Source: JAYPUA01 sp038133845 (GTDB lineage Bacteria; SAR324; NAC60-12). From it: a stretch of 58,306 nt of DNA. Location: assembly GCA_038133845.1 (NCBI GenBank), contig JAYPUA010000017.1, forward strand, positions 1 through 58,306, given 5' to 3'. The notes beneath the pieces were generated by a model that made no database searches, was not told the DNA's origin, and saw only the letters and a list, made by a program, of their open reading frames with translations. This document shows positions 36,780 to 44,496 of this stretch, piece after piece (positions within the stretch are counted from its first letter, which is position 1; every line of letters starts with the position of its first letter). A program made the translations under genes and the position numbers.

Positions 36780-36788
36780 GAGTGCCAT
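36762..36788 (+). promoter_or_regulatory. CIRCE-like operator in front of the second SutA-like gene
   Basis: TTAGCACTT, exactly 9-nt spacer, GAGTGCCAT. Fifteen of the 18 half-site positions match the CIRCE consensus (one miss on the left, two on the right). It overlaps a TTGACA-type promoter as the hsp20 CIRCE does and lies 51 bp before the start codon. Confidence 0.75.
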
Positions 36789-36839
36789 GATATGTGTTCC
36801 GCAGGTTGCGGGACTAACCTTTTTGTTTATGAGGAAACA

Positions 36840-37049
36840 ATGGCTAGAGGAATTACCCGAGAAGAAATTGATGAGGCAATGACACGCTTTTTGGCCAAGG
36901 GAGGCCAGATTCAGCGAATGGAGTCTCCAGAGAATGCTCCCGCAGGAGGCAATCACCTGGGCTGGGATGACGAGATCACTACCGAATCCCTGAGCCCTTC
37001 GATGCTCAAGGGGTTGGGGGTCGATTACGACCGAGATTTGCTGGCCTGA
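36840..37049 (+). CDS. Small SutA C-terminus-like protein (second copy), under CIRCE-like control
   Basis: 69 aa, ATG at 36840 with GAGG 5 bp upstream. The N-terminal part, REEIDEAMTRFLAKGGQIQRME, matches the first copy (DEISKAMAQFLEGGGKINRI) and the C-terminal conserved segment of SutA (AMEEFLSRGGKVQEIE). The remainder is polar and acidic. In SutA this segment belongs to the RNA-polymerase-associated protein; here nearly the whole protein consists of it plus a tail. RNA-polymerase binding and heat-shock induction are inferences from motif and operator. Confidence 0.75.
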   Translation: MARGITREEIDEAMTRFLAKGGQIQRMESPENAPAGGNHLGWDDEITTESLSPSMLKGLGVDYDRDLLA

Positions 37050-37201
37050 GCCGGACCCTCTTCTGCAGTCGCAGGGGCTCTCTGGAGCTCTTGCGATTGC
37101 CCCCACAAGAGAACCTTCCACATGTGGATGACCTCCTCATCCGTCACTTTCTCCGGGATTGAGAGCTTGATGTGATCAATCAGGTCTCGATCGCTGATCA
37201 T
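37025..37201 (-). CDS. Small hypothetical protein downstream of csp copy 1
   Basis: 58 aa from the ATG at 37201 (MISDRDLIDHIKLSIPEK); a longer frame starts at about 37273. Helical and charged at the start, Ala/Glu/Ser-rich at the end. A broken copy of the upstream part of this frame lies after csp copy 2 (about 37620-37726), so the unit was once duplicated with the cold-shock gene. Its last 25 bp overlap the end of the convergent SutA-like gene. Translation not certain. Confidence 0.45.
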   Translation of the reverse strand: MISDRDLIDHIKLSIPEKVTDEEVIHMWKVLLWGQSQELQRAPATAEEGPAQASKSRS

Positions 37202-37360
37202 GAAGCCTTCTGTCTGAAGTGGTGTTCGGGAAGCCAACCGGACTTCCCCTCCCTCTATGAGACAAAAAAGCAACTATAATTGCAAATTAAAACTTCGGAG
37301 ATTTTTCAGAGTGAAGAGCGCTGAGGAGGCGAGAGCGCAAAGTGGCGCTCTCTGAGGCAA

Positions 37361-37555
37361 TCAAGCGATTTTGACTTCCTTGGCCGCAAGACCTTTTCGG
37401 CCTTGTCCTACTTCGAACTCCACCCGGAGCCCATCTCGCAGGCGTCCTCCCTCTTGGACGTCGGAGAAGTGTACAAAGAGATCCTCACCATTTTCCTGCT
37501 CAATGAACCCGTAGCCTTTTTGTTCATTGAACCACTTTACTCGACCTTGCGGCAT
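37361..37555 (-). CDS. Cold-shock protein, copy 1
   Basis: 64 aa single cold-shock domain. RNP1 KGYGFIEQ and RNP2 DLFVHFSDV are intact; these aromatic faces bind single-stranded RNA/DNA. ATG at 37555 with AGGA 7 bp upstream. Nearly identical to copy 2 apart from a one-residue insertion (VQEGGRL against VQGGRL) and a few substitutions. It acts as an RNA chaperone, and in E. coli relatives as a transcription antiterminator. Preceded by a leader with two hairpins. Confidence 0.95.
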   Translation of the reverse strand: MPQGRVKWFNEQKGYGFIEQENGEDLFVHFSDVQEGGRLRDGLRVEFEVGQGRKGLAAKEVKIA

Positions 37556-37570
37556 ACTAAAATCCTGTAG

Positions 37571-37616
37571 TAAAAAGGGTAGATACCCAAAAAAAATCCC
37601 GCTTATCAACGGGATT
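37571..37616 (-). promoter_or_regulatory. Two-hairpin leader of csp copy 1
   Basis: In minus-strand order: hairpin A, 7-bp stem AATCCCG/CGGGATT (plus-strand 37595-37601 with 37610-37616, 8-nt loop), followed by a run of U; then hairpin B, GGGTA/TACCC (37577-37581 with 37584-37588), followed by five U. Both look like intrinsic terminators placed 16-60 nt before the start codon. Same layout in copy 2 with compensated stems. Hairpin A could instead simply end upstream transcription. Confidence 0.65.
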
Positions 37617-37619
37617 GTA

Positions 37620-37726
37620 GCAATTGCTACTTTCGATCGCTGATCATCAGCTTTCCGCCTGAATGGCGTCCGGGAAGTCGATGAAACTTCCTCTACCTCT
37701 ATGAGGCAAAAAAAACATAGTTGCAA
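37620..37726 (-). pseudogene. Remnant of the small gene that follows csp
   Basis: The DNA between csp copy 2 and the leader of copy 1 resembles the start of the small gene after copy 1: both have a CTCATAGAGG stretch, a GGAAG/CTTCC inverted repeat and a following C-G-A-T-C-style block (GCTGATCATCAG against GCTGATCATGAAG). Here the frame breaks off after about 35 codons. It marks the junction of the duplication. Confidence 0.55.
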
Positions 37727-37803
37727 ATCAAAACTTCGAAGAAGTTCTGAAGCATGAGGAGCACTGAGGAGGCGAGAGTGCCCAGTCGTGCCCCGTGAGA
37801 CGA

Positions 37804-37995
37804 TCAGACGATCTTGACTTCCTTTGCCGCAAGGCCTTTTTTGCCCTGTCCCACCTCGAACTCCACCTGGACCCCATCTCTCAGGCGCCCCCCTTGGACA
37901 TCGGAGAAGTGTACGAAGAGATCCTCACCGTTCTCCTGCTCAATGAACCCGTAGCCCTTTTGTTCATTGAACCACTTTACTCGACCTTGCGGCAT
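37804..37995 (-). CDS. Cold-shock protein, copy 2
   Basis: 63 aa single cold-shock domain, RNP1 KGYGFIEQ and RNP2 DLFVHFSDV intact; ATG at 37995, AGGA 7 bp before it. It is offset by about 440 bp from copy 1 and shares with it the coding sequence, ribosome site and leader hairpins, showing a recent tandem duplication. Confidence 0.95.
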   Translation of the reverse strand: MPQGRVKWFNEQKGYGFIEQENGEDLFVHFSDVQGGRLRDGVQVEFEVGQGKKGLAAKEVKIV

Positions 37996-38010
37996 ACTAA
38001 AATCCTGTAG

Positions 38011-38052
38011 TAAAAAAGGCGGACGCCCAAAAAATTCCGCTCATCAACGGAA
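38011..38052 (-). promoter_or_regulatory. Two-hairpin leader of csp copy 2
   Basis: Hairpin A: TTCCG/CGGAA (plus-strand 38035-38039 with 38048-38052, same 8-nt loop position as copy 1) then a U-run; hairpin B: GGCG/CGCC (38018-38021 with 38024-38027) then a U-run. Relative to copy 1, pairs t-a and a-t became c-g and g-c in hairpin B, and one c-g became t-a in hairpin A, so pairing is kept. Hairpin A may also terminate pmbA transcription, whose stop is 100 bp upstream. Confidence 0.65.
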
Positions 38053-38152
38053 CTGTAGCGAGATTGCCACATCTGCAAAAGCTTTAAGGAAATTTCCAGG
38101 GATGTCCAGCCGAATCGGCCGGATTGAACAAAATTTGAAAGCGGAGCAGGCT

Positions 38153-39493
38153 TCAGGTCCCGCTGATGGACATTCGATCGATTTTGAATGCGGGCGAAAG
38201 GACGGAGCTGCGGTCATCCACTTCACAGGCAATCATCGAGATTTGACGGAGCATCTCCAAGTAGGTGCTGGCGATCGTAAACTCGCTCACCGCCTCCTCC
38301 AGCTTCCCGTTGCGGATCCAGAGGCCCTGTGCGCCTCGGGAGTAGTCGCCCGTGACGATATTTGCTCCTTGTCCCGACATGAAAGTCAGGTAGAGCCCCT
38401 CCGGAACGCTGGCAATCAGCTCCTCCTCGGGATACGGACCGGGTTCAAGGATCAGGTTGGAGTAGCCTCCAGAGTGTCCGGTCGTCTGCATCCCCAACTT
38501 TTTGGCCGAATAGGTAGACAACATGAAGTGCTCCAGCCGCCCTTGCTCAATCAGAGGCAGCGGCCGGGCCTGGACTCCCTCAGAGTCGTAGTAGCGGCTA
38601 CCGAGTTTCCCCGGAAGCAGCGGGTCGTCCCTCAGGCTCACCGAAGAGTGGGCAATGACGGTCTGCAGGCGTTCTGCAAGAAAGGACTGCTTGCGAAAGA
38701 CGCTCTCTCCCATCATCGCGCCTGCGAGGCTGCCCAAAAAGCTCCGGGCCATCTCGGCGCTGAAGACCACGGGCACTTCGCACGAGCGAGGCTTCACCGC
38801 CCCCAGCTTGCGCAGAACTCGCTGACTGGCCTGCCGAGCCAGGATGTCCGGATCCTCCAGTCGCTCATGAAAGCGGTCACTATCGTACCACCCGTCAGTC
38901 TGTTTGCGGCCAACATTTTCTCCGGCATGTCCAGGGTCTTCCACGACCAGCGAGACGCCGGTGGAGAACAGCGTCTTGCGGTAGCCGTCCAGAAACCCGT
39001 TCGAGTCGGCATAGACGACGTGCGAGAGCGCGTCCGAATAATACGCCTGCTCGGAGCGCAAGCGCTCATCCAGACGCAGCGTTCGGGCCTCCAGGTCCAG
39101 AGCATCTTGCACCTTCTCAGCAGGGGCGCGCTGCTCAAATGTGGGATCCCGGACCTGCAGATCCAGCGCTGCACGCCCCTGCAGACCCACTTCGGGGAGG
39201 ACATAGCAGTCATCTTCTCCCATGAATTCCAGGGCATCCAGCGTTTGCCGGATGAGAGGCCGAATGGAGTCGATTCGGAGGTCGTTGGAGGTCAGGGTCG
39301 AGCGTCGCATCCCTTGGCTGAGCGTGAGGTGCACTCCAGAGGATCCCGACTCTCGCAGCGACTCCACCTCGCCCTCACGGACCTCCACCTGAAAGGCGGT
39401 GGTGCTGGCCAGCGAGACCGTCACACGCTCGGATCCAGCCTGCTGGGCGACCTCCAGGATCTCCTGGGCCAACTCCTGATGCCGTTCGCTCAC
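38153..39493 (-). CDS. pmbA: TldE/PmbA-type protease partner
   Basis: 446 aa, GTG start at 39493 overlapping the tldD stop by 4 bp. Non-metal partner of the TldD/TldE heterodimeric protease. Family features: REGEVESLRESGSSGVHL near residue 38, VSLVVEDPGHA, RYYDSEGVQARPLPLIEQGRLEHFMLS and the C-terminal SGQGANIVTGDYSRGAQGLWI. The pair cleaves unfolded peptides and matures some modified peptides (microcin B17 in E. coli). Confidence 0.95.
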   Translation of the reverse strand: MSERHQELAQEILEVAQQAGSERVTVSLASTTAFQVEVREGEVESLRESGSSGVHLTLSQGMRRSTLTSNDLRIDSIRPLIRQTLDALEFMGEDDCYVLPEVGLQGRAALDLQVRDPTFEQRAPAEKVQDALDLEARTLRLDERLRSEQAYYSDALSHVVYADSNGFLDGYRKTLFSTGVSLVVEDPGHAGENVGRKQTDGWYDSDRFHERLEDPDILARQASQRVLRKLGAVKPRSCEVPVVFSAEMARSFLGSLAGAMMGESVFRKQSFLAERLQTVIAHSSVSLRDDPLLPGKLGSRYYDSEGVQARPLPLIEQGRLEHFMLSTYSAKKLGMQTTGHSGGYSNLILEPGPYPEEELIASVPEGLYLTFMSGQGANIVTGDYSRGAQGLWIRNGKLEEAVSEFTIASTYLEMLRQISMIACEVDDRSSVLSPAFKIDRMSISGT

Positions 39494-40974
39494 ATTCCCC
39501 CCACGGTCATCTCGGAGATCAGCACGGTCGGCAGCCCCACTCCAACCGGGACACTTTGACCGTCTTTGCCACAGGTCCAGATTCCATCGCTGAGGGCAAA
39601 GTCATTGCCCACCAAAGACACCTTGGACATCGCGTCCGGGCCGTTGCCGATCAGAGTGAAGTTCTTCAGTGGCACGGTCTTTCGGCCGTCTTCCACCAGC
39701 CAGGCGATGGTGGGCACAAACACGAAGTCGCCATTGGAGATGTCTACCTGTCCGCCGCTGAAGGCCTCGCAGTAGACACCTCGCTTGACCGCTGCAAAGA
39801 TCTCTTCCGGATCGCTCTGACCCTGAGCCAGGAAGGTCGTGGTCATGCGTGGCAAGGGAGGGTGAGCGTATGACTCCCGGCGACCGTTTCCGGAGGCCTC
39901 CAGCCCGAAATAGTCGGAACTGATGTAGTCGTGCATGTACTGACGCAGCACCCCGTTTTCAATCAGGACGTTCTCCCGCGAGGGGATGCCCTCATCATCG
40001 AAATTGATCGCGCCACGGTCGTGAAGGATGACGCCGGAGTCGTAGATCGTGCACAGTTCAGAGGCCACCTTCTCTCCGATTCGGCCACTGTAGGCGGAAG
40101 AGCCCTTGCGATTGAAGTCGGCCTCCAGTGGGTGCCCGACGGCCTCGTGCAGCAAAATCCCGGACTGTGCCGGACCAAGAATCACCGGGAGCGTTCCGGA
40201 AGGAGCCTGCACTGCCTGGAGCAGCAAGATCGCATCCGCTGCGGCTTCTTGGCCAAGACGCTCAGCAACGCCCGGCTGTTCCAGCAACTCTGCACCATAA
40301 CGTCCTCCAGTTCCGGAGGTTCCGGCCTGAATATTTTCCCCCGACTGGGCCATGCAGTGCACGTTGAAGCGGACCATGGGCCGGACGTCAGAGAGCAGGC
40401 GGCCTTCGGAAGTGGCCACCATTGTGTGAGTCAGCGAGTCGACTACGGCAACCGTGACCCGGATGATCCGTTCATCATGGCTCAGAGCGGAGGCCTCAGC
40501 GCCTTGAAGCAGGCGAATCTTCTCCTTGAGGACCACATCGTTTGCCGTGCGCTGCACCGGGTAGTAGTTGGGAGGGACCTGCTGACTGAAGGCTGCGATC
40601 TCGGAGGACCTGACCGAACCATGCGCGGCAATCGCCGAAGCCGAGCGTGCAGCATGTAGCATGGCCGAAAGCTCAAGATTCTCGCTGTAGGCGTAGCCCG
40701 TCTGGTCTCCTTGCAGCACACGCACCCCCATGCCGACGATCAAGGCGACCGAGGAGCTTTTGACGATCCCGTCTTCCAGCACAACCGACTGCCGGGTGCT
40801 GTATTCGAAGAAGAGGTCGGCATAGGTTCCACCGCGGCTCAAGGCCTCTTCCAGAACACGGCGCAGCTTCTCCGGAGTCACGCCCAGTTGCGTTTCAAAC
40901 CAGTGGGAAGGAGGAGTTTTCGGAGCGCTCTCAGCAAGAGCCTGAGCGGGGGCGTAGGGAGAGGACGTGTTCAC
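39490..40974 (-). CDS. tldD: Metalloprotease TldD
   Basis: 494 aa, GTG start at 40974 that overlaps the lpxB stop (GTGA). Catalytic subunit: zinc motif LLHEAVGHPLEADF (HExxxH, about 276-281), with GRIGEKVASE after it and the C-terminal CGKDGQSVPVGVGLPTVLISE. Works with PmbA/TldE. No modified-peptide precursor is obvious next to it, although two 58-69 aa proteins occur elsewhere in the window. Confidence 0.97.
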   Translation of the reverse strand: MNTSSPYAPAQALAESAPKTPPSHWFETQLGVTPEKLRRVLEEALSRGGTYADLFFEYSTRQSVVLEDGIVKSSSVALIVGMGVRVLQGDQTGYAYSENLELSAMLHAARSASAIAAHGSVRSSEIAAFSQQVPPNYYPVQRTANDVVLKEKIRLLQGAEASALSHDERIIRVTVAVVDSLTHTMVATSEGRLLSDVRPMVRFNVHCMAQSGENIQAGTSGTGGRYGAELLEQPGVAERLGQEAAADAILLLQAVQAPSGTLPVILGPAQSGILLHEAVGHPLEADFNRKGSSAYSGRIGEKVASELCTIYDSGVILHDRGAINFDDEGIPSRENVLIENGVLRQYMHDYISSDYFGLEASGNGRRESYAHPPLPRMTTTFLAQGQSDPEEIFAAVKRGVYCEAFSGGQVDISNGDFVFVPTIAWLVEDGRKTVPLKNFTLIGNGPDAMSKVSLVGNDFALSDGIWTCGKDGQSVPVGVGLPTVLISEMTVGGM

Positions 40975-42113
40975 GTGTGAGAGTGCTGGATCAGGTTGTG
41001 GATCTGGACCGCTGCCCGAGTGTAGGCTCCGGGTTCGCCGAGCTTCTCGCGGACCTGGCGCAAGGCAGCCAACATCCTTTCACGGGCGCCTCGATCCTTC
41101 AAGAGCAGGATCACCTCGCGAGCCACGTTCTCTGGAGTGAACCGATCCTGCAACAACTCCGGAACCACCTCCCGTCCGGAGAGCACGTTCACCAGACCGA
41201 TGTAAGGCACTTGAGCCAAGGCCTGTGCAATGTGGTAGGTCAGGGGGGAGACGCGGTAGATGATCACGTTGGGGGTCAGAGCCAGCCCCGCCTGCAAAGA
41301 AGCAGTTCCGGACGCGACGATCACCGCATCCGAAGCCTGGATGGCGGCCTGAAAACCTCCGGGAGCAACCAGCGTGATTGGCAGAGGAGCCTGTGCAATG
41401 CGCGCCTGCAGGTCTGAGGGGGAGAGGCTCTCAGCAACCGGAAGCAGGCAGCGAAATGCTCCGGCCTCTTGGGCAATCAGCGGAAGCGCCTGGAGCAAAA
41501 TGTCCAGGTGACGCTCGACCTCGCTGGGGCGGCTGCCCGGAGCGATCGTCAGAACCCGCTCGTCGCCTTCCAGCTGATACCGCTTCCGGAAGGCCTGTAC
41601 CTCCGGCTCTGCCAGGAGCTGATCCAGCAAAGGATGCCCCACCCACTGGACCGGCACGCCGACCTGTTCATAGACCTCCACCTCGAACGGGAACAGGACC
41701 AGCATGTGATCAACGACCTTCCGGATGGTCTTCAGACGCCCCTTGCGCCAAGCCCAGACCTGAGGGCTGTTGAAGAAGATCACCGGGACTCCTGCCGCAC
41801 GGGCGTAGCGAGCCAATTTGAGGTTGAATCCGGGATAGTCGATCAGCAGCACGGCATCCGGACGCTCCTCCTCCAGCGCGTCCCGCAAGCGCCAGAGCTT
41901 GCCGTACAAACGCGGCAGATGCCGGACCACCTCCGTGATCCCGTGCACCTGCAACTCGTCCATCAGAAAATACGGACGCAAGCCAGCACGCAGCATCTGA
42001 GGCCCTCCAACCCCAAAGGCTTCCAGGGTGGAATCCAGACGGCCAAGCTCCTGAAGCAGTCCCGCACCGTGGGCATCCCCGGACGCTTCTCCGGCAACAA
42101 GCATCAGCTTCAT
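40971..42113 (-). CDS. lpxB: Lipid-A-disaccharide synthase
   Basis: 380 aa, normal length. GT19 glycosyltransferase that joins UDP-diacylglucosamine and lipid X to make the lipid A disaccharide at the inner membrane. Motifs: LVAGEASGDAHGAGL at the start, VLLIDYPGFNLKLA, SPQVWAWRKGRLKTI, and the C-terminal IIYRVSPLTYHIA followed by IGLVNVL. Start overlaps the tolR stop (ATGA), end overlaps tldD. Secure. Confidence 0.98.
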   Translation of the reverse strand: MKLMLVAGEASGDAHGAGLLQELGRLDSTLEAFGVGGPQMLRAGLRPYFLMDELQVHGITEVVRHLPRLYGKLWRLRDALEEERPDAVLLIDYPGFNLKLARYARAAGVPVIFFNSPQVWAWRKGRLKTIRKVVDHMLVLFPFEVEVYEQVGVPVQWVGHPLLDQLLAEPEVQAFRKRYQLEGDERVLTIAPGSRPSEVERHLDILLQALPLIAQEAGAFRCLLPVAESLSPSDLQARIAQAPLPITLVAPGGFQAAIQASDAVIVASGTASLQAGLALTPNVIIYRVSPLTYHIAQALAQVPYIGLVNVLSGREVVPELLQDRFTPENVAREVILLLKDRGARERMLAALRQVREKLGEPGAYTRAAVQIHNLIQHSHT

Positions 42114-42577
42114 GGAGACTTCTTCCCCTGATCTTGGAAGACCAGCCCAACTTGTGGGAAGCCGAGATTCTGCAGTTCCAGCATCAGCTCGATGAGCTTC
42201 CCGTGCGGCAAGCGCTCGTCCATTTGGATGTGAACCGGATGCTCCCGCACCGAGGAATCCTGGCTGGCCAGAAACCGAACCAATTCCGAGAGCGAGGGGG
42301 AGAGCAGGGCCTCCTGCAGTTTGGGGTTCTGCTCCTGTGAAATCTGATAGGTGCCCTGAGCATCCACGGAGATGAGCAACGCCTCTGAAAACTCCGGCAG
42401 CCGGTACTGCAGCGCGCCTTTGGGAAGCTTGACAGGGAGGGACTGAGTGATGAACGGGGCCGCGATGATCAAAGCCACAACGAGAACGAGGAGTACATCG
42501 ACCAGAGGGGTGATGTTGATGTCATTCATCAGGTCGCCGCGCAGACGGCGTGCGTGCCTAAACTCTCTTCTTTTCAT
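42110..42577 (-). CDS. tolR: TolR/ExbD-family biopolymer transport protein
   Basis: 155 aa. One membrane helix near the N-terminus carries the conserved Asp (INITPLVDVLLVLVVALI), then a periplasmic domain. Partner of TolQ in proton-driven force transmission to the envelope. Next to a Pal-like gene, so TolR is more likely than ExbD. Start overlaps tolQ by 20 bp, end overlaps lpxB by 4 bp. Confidence 0.9.
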   Translation of the reverse strand: MKRREFRHARRLRGDLMNDINITPLVDVLLVLVVALIIAAPFITQSLPVKLPKGALQYRLPEFSEALLISVDAQGTYQISQEQNPKLQEALLSPSLSELVRFLASQDSSVREHPVHIQMDERLPHGKLIELMLELQNLGFPQVGLVFQDQGKKSP

Positions 42578-43250
42578 CCGCCGTCAACTGAAGTTGCAGA
42601 GTCCGCAGCAGGCGCAGGGCGAAGTAGTCCAGAAGCTCCATCAGGTCCTGAATCAAGGCGCGCAGGAGATTGTAGCCCAGCGCCGCCGGGATGGCCGCAA
42701 AGAGCCCCGCTGCAGTGGCGATCAGCGCCTCGGCAATCCCGGGGCTGATGACCGACAGGTCCACGGCGTTTTGTTCGGCGATACTCTGAAAGGTCTCGAT
42801 CACTCCGATCACGGTGCCGAACAGTCCGACAAACGGCGCAGAGACCGCAATGGAGGCCAGCACCGCCTGCCCGCGGCTCAAGGAGCGCTCGGCGAGCACC
42901 ACCTGGGCCTCTAGAGTGCGCTCAAGCATCTCCAGCATCTCCATGCGCAAGTTTGCTCCGGAGGTTGGGTGTTGCTTTTGAAAACGCCGGATCTCTTCGC
43001 TGCCGATGAGGAACATCTGCTTGAGGGGAGAGTCACCGACCTTGCGGATGCGCGCGCTGAGCTCCTCAAACTGCTCCGTAGATTCAAAGAGCAGCAGAAA
43101 CTTGCGAAACGCGCGGCGTCTGCGGAGCAGGCTGAACAGCTTGGTGAACAGGATGGCCCAGACCAGGATCGAGCTCACCCCGAGCAACAGCAGAACCCCC
43201 AGCGCGATCGGGGAAGATTGGGAAAGGAGCGAATAAAGTAGAGTGCCCAT
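42558..43250 (-). CDS. tolQ: TolQ/ExbB-family proton channel protein
   Basis: 230 aa. Three membrane helices: about 14-36, 131-152 and 175-197 (IAVSAPFVGLFGTVIGVIETF; ISPGIAEALIATAAGLFAAIPA), the second pair carrying the channel residues. Forms the motor with TolR. No tolA or tolB in this window; the next gene upstream is an OmpA/Pal-like lipoprotein. Confidence 0.93.
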   Translation of the reverse strand: MGTLLYSLLSQSSPIALGVLLLLGVSSILVWAILFTKLFSLLRRRRAFRKFLLLFESTEQFEELSARIRKVGDSPLKQMFLIGSEEIRRFQKQHPTSGANLRMEMLEMLERTLEAQVVLAERSLSRGQAVLASIAVSAPFVGLFGTVIGVIETFQSIAEQNAVDLSVISPGIAEALIATAAGLFAAIPAALGYNLLRALIQDLMELLDYFALRLLRTLQLQLTADEKKRV

Positions 43251-43277
43251 CCGGCGGTACAGCGGCGCAGGCGGGGG

Positions 43278-44264
43278 TCAGTCGCGGAGCAAGAAGGTAA
43301 AGGAGACGCGCCGGTTCTTGGCCCAAGCCTCTGGGGTGGACTCCGGGACCGCAGGGAACTCTTCACCAAAGCTGATGGTCCGCAGGAGGTTCGAGTCGGC
43401 TGAGTAGATCCGCAGGACCTCATACACAGCGTTGGCGCGTCGGTGTCCCAAGGCCAGGTTGTACTCGTCACTCCCACGCTCGTCGGCATGCCCCTCCACC
43501 TGAAGGATCATGTCTCCTCGAAGCTCCAGGGCCTGCATGACCTCCAGGGCTCGCTGGTTGATCAGGTCCAGATAGTCTGGCTCGATGCGGCTTTGGTCAA
43601 AGGCGAAGTAGACGTTGGGCAGGAGTTGCTCAATCAGAGGATTCCGAACCGGGGGCAGCCCTCGGTCGCGCAGGTCGATCAATCCAAGGTAAATCTCCTG
43701 CAGCAAGTCGCTTTGGGTGTTTTCTTCCACATACGGAAGAGGTTCGACCTCCACCGGTGGTGGCGGGCTGTTCTCCTCGGACATGAGCAACGCCGACTCC
43801 AGAGCCTGCTCGTACTCACTCAGCGACATGGGTGCCGGAGGAGGCTCGGCCTCCTCGGAGAAGTAGGGAGACGGTTCGCCCAGGTCATTGGGGTCATAGG
43901 AAGGATCTGCCTCCGGAACCGGGTCGGGCTCGTACAGTTGAAGCGTGCGCTGGTCATTCTCATCCACACGAGCGATCGGGGTCAGCGCATCCTGGACCTG
44001 CTCGAGCTCCAACTCCTTCTCTTCGATCTTGCGGACGTGCTCGGCATCGGCCTGTGCCTCACTGACCGAGGCGACCTCCAAGGGAGCTTCAGGCTCTTCC
44101 ATCGGGAGTTCTTCGGCAACGGGGACCTCTTCGGCAACCTCTGTGGTCACTTCCGGAGGCTCCGTTTCCGGAGGGTCGGATTCAAACCAGCTGCACCCAC
44201 TCAGGAGCAAGATGGCGAGCAAGAGCAGAGAGCCTGCGAGAAAGGAGGTGAGGTGATGTTTCAT
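43278..44264 (-). CDS. OmpA/Pal-family peptidoglycan-associated lipoprotein with acidic N-terminal region
   Basis: 328 aa from the ATG at 44264. Lipobox LLLSGC (Cys about residue 24). Residues about 30-200 are Glu/Pro-rich and probably disordered; the last 120 form an OmpA domain (YFAFDQSRIEPDYLDLI; VEGHADERGSDEYNLALGHRRA), which holds the peptidoglycan. E. coli Pal is about 170 aa, so the long acidic linker is unusual. Located just before tolQ. Confidence 0.9.
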   Translation of the reverse strand: MKHHLTSFLAGSLLLLAILLLSGCSWFESDPPETEPPEVTTEVAEEVPVAEELPMEEPEAPLEVASVSEAQADAEHVRKIEEKELELEQVQDALTPIARVDENDQRTLQLYEPDPVPEADPSYDPNDLGEPSPYFSEEAEPPPAPMSLSEYEQALESALLMSEENSPPPPVEVEPLPYVEENTQSDLLQEIYLGLIDLRDRGLPPVRNPLIEQLLPNVYFAFDQSRIEPDYLDLINQRALEVMQALELRGDMILQVEGHADERGSDEYNLALGHRRANAVYEVLRIYSADSNLLRTISFGEEFPAVPESTPEAWAKNRRVSFTFLLRD

Positions 44265-44496
44265 GACGATTCGGTTCGGCAACAGCACGGCACATTGGGA
44301 CGTATCATGCCCGATTGATGCGGATGTGCAAGTTCAGTTCCCGAGGGAAACCCACAAAGCCACGAACGTTTTAGCAGTGACGTCCGGAGACATGGCCCAC
44401 ACCTCCCATGTTTCGCAGAGCACTGCAGCCGGCTCCAAGCCCGGATTGAAAGAGGCTCCCGGATTGTGTGCCTGGCAGGTGCTTGCTCCCGAGGCC

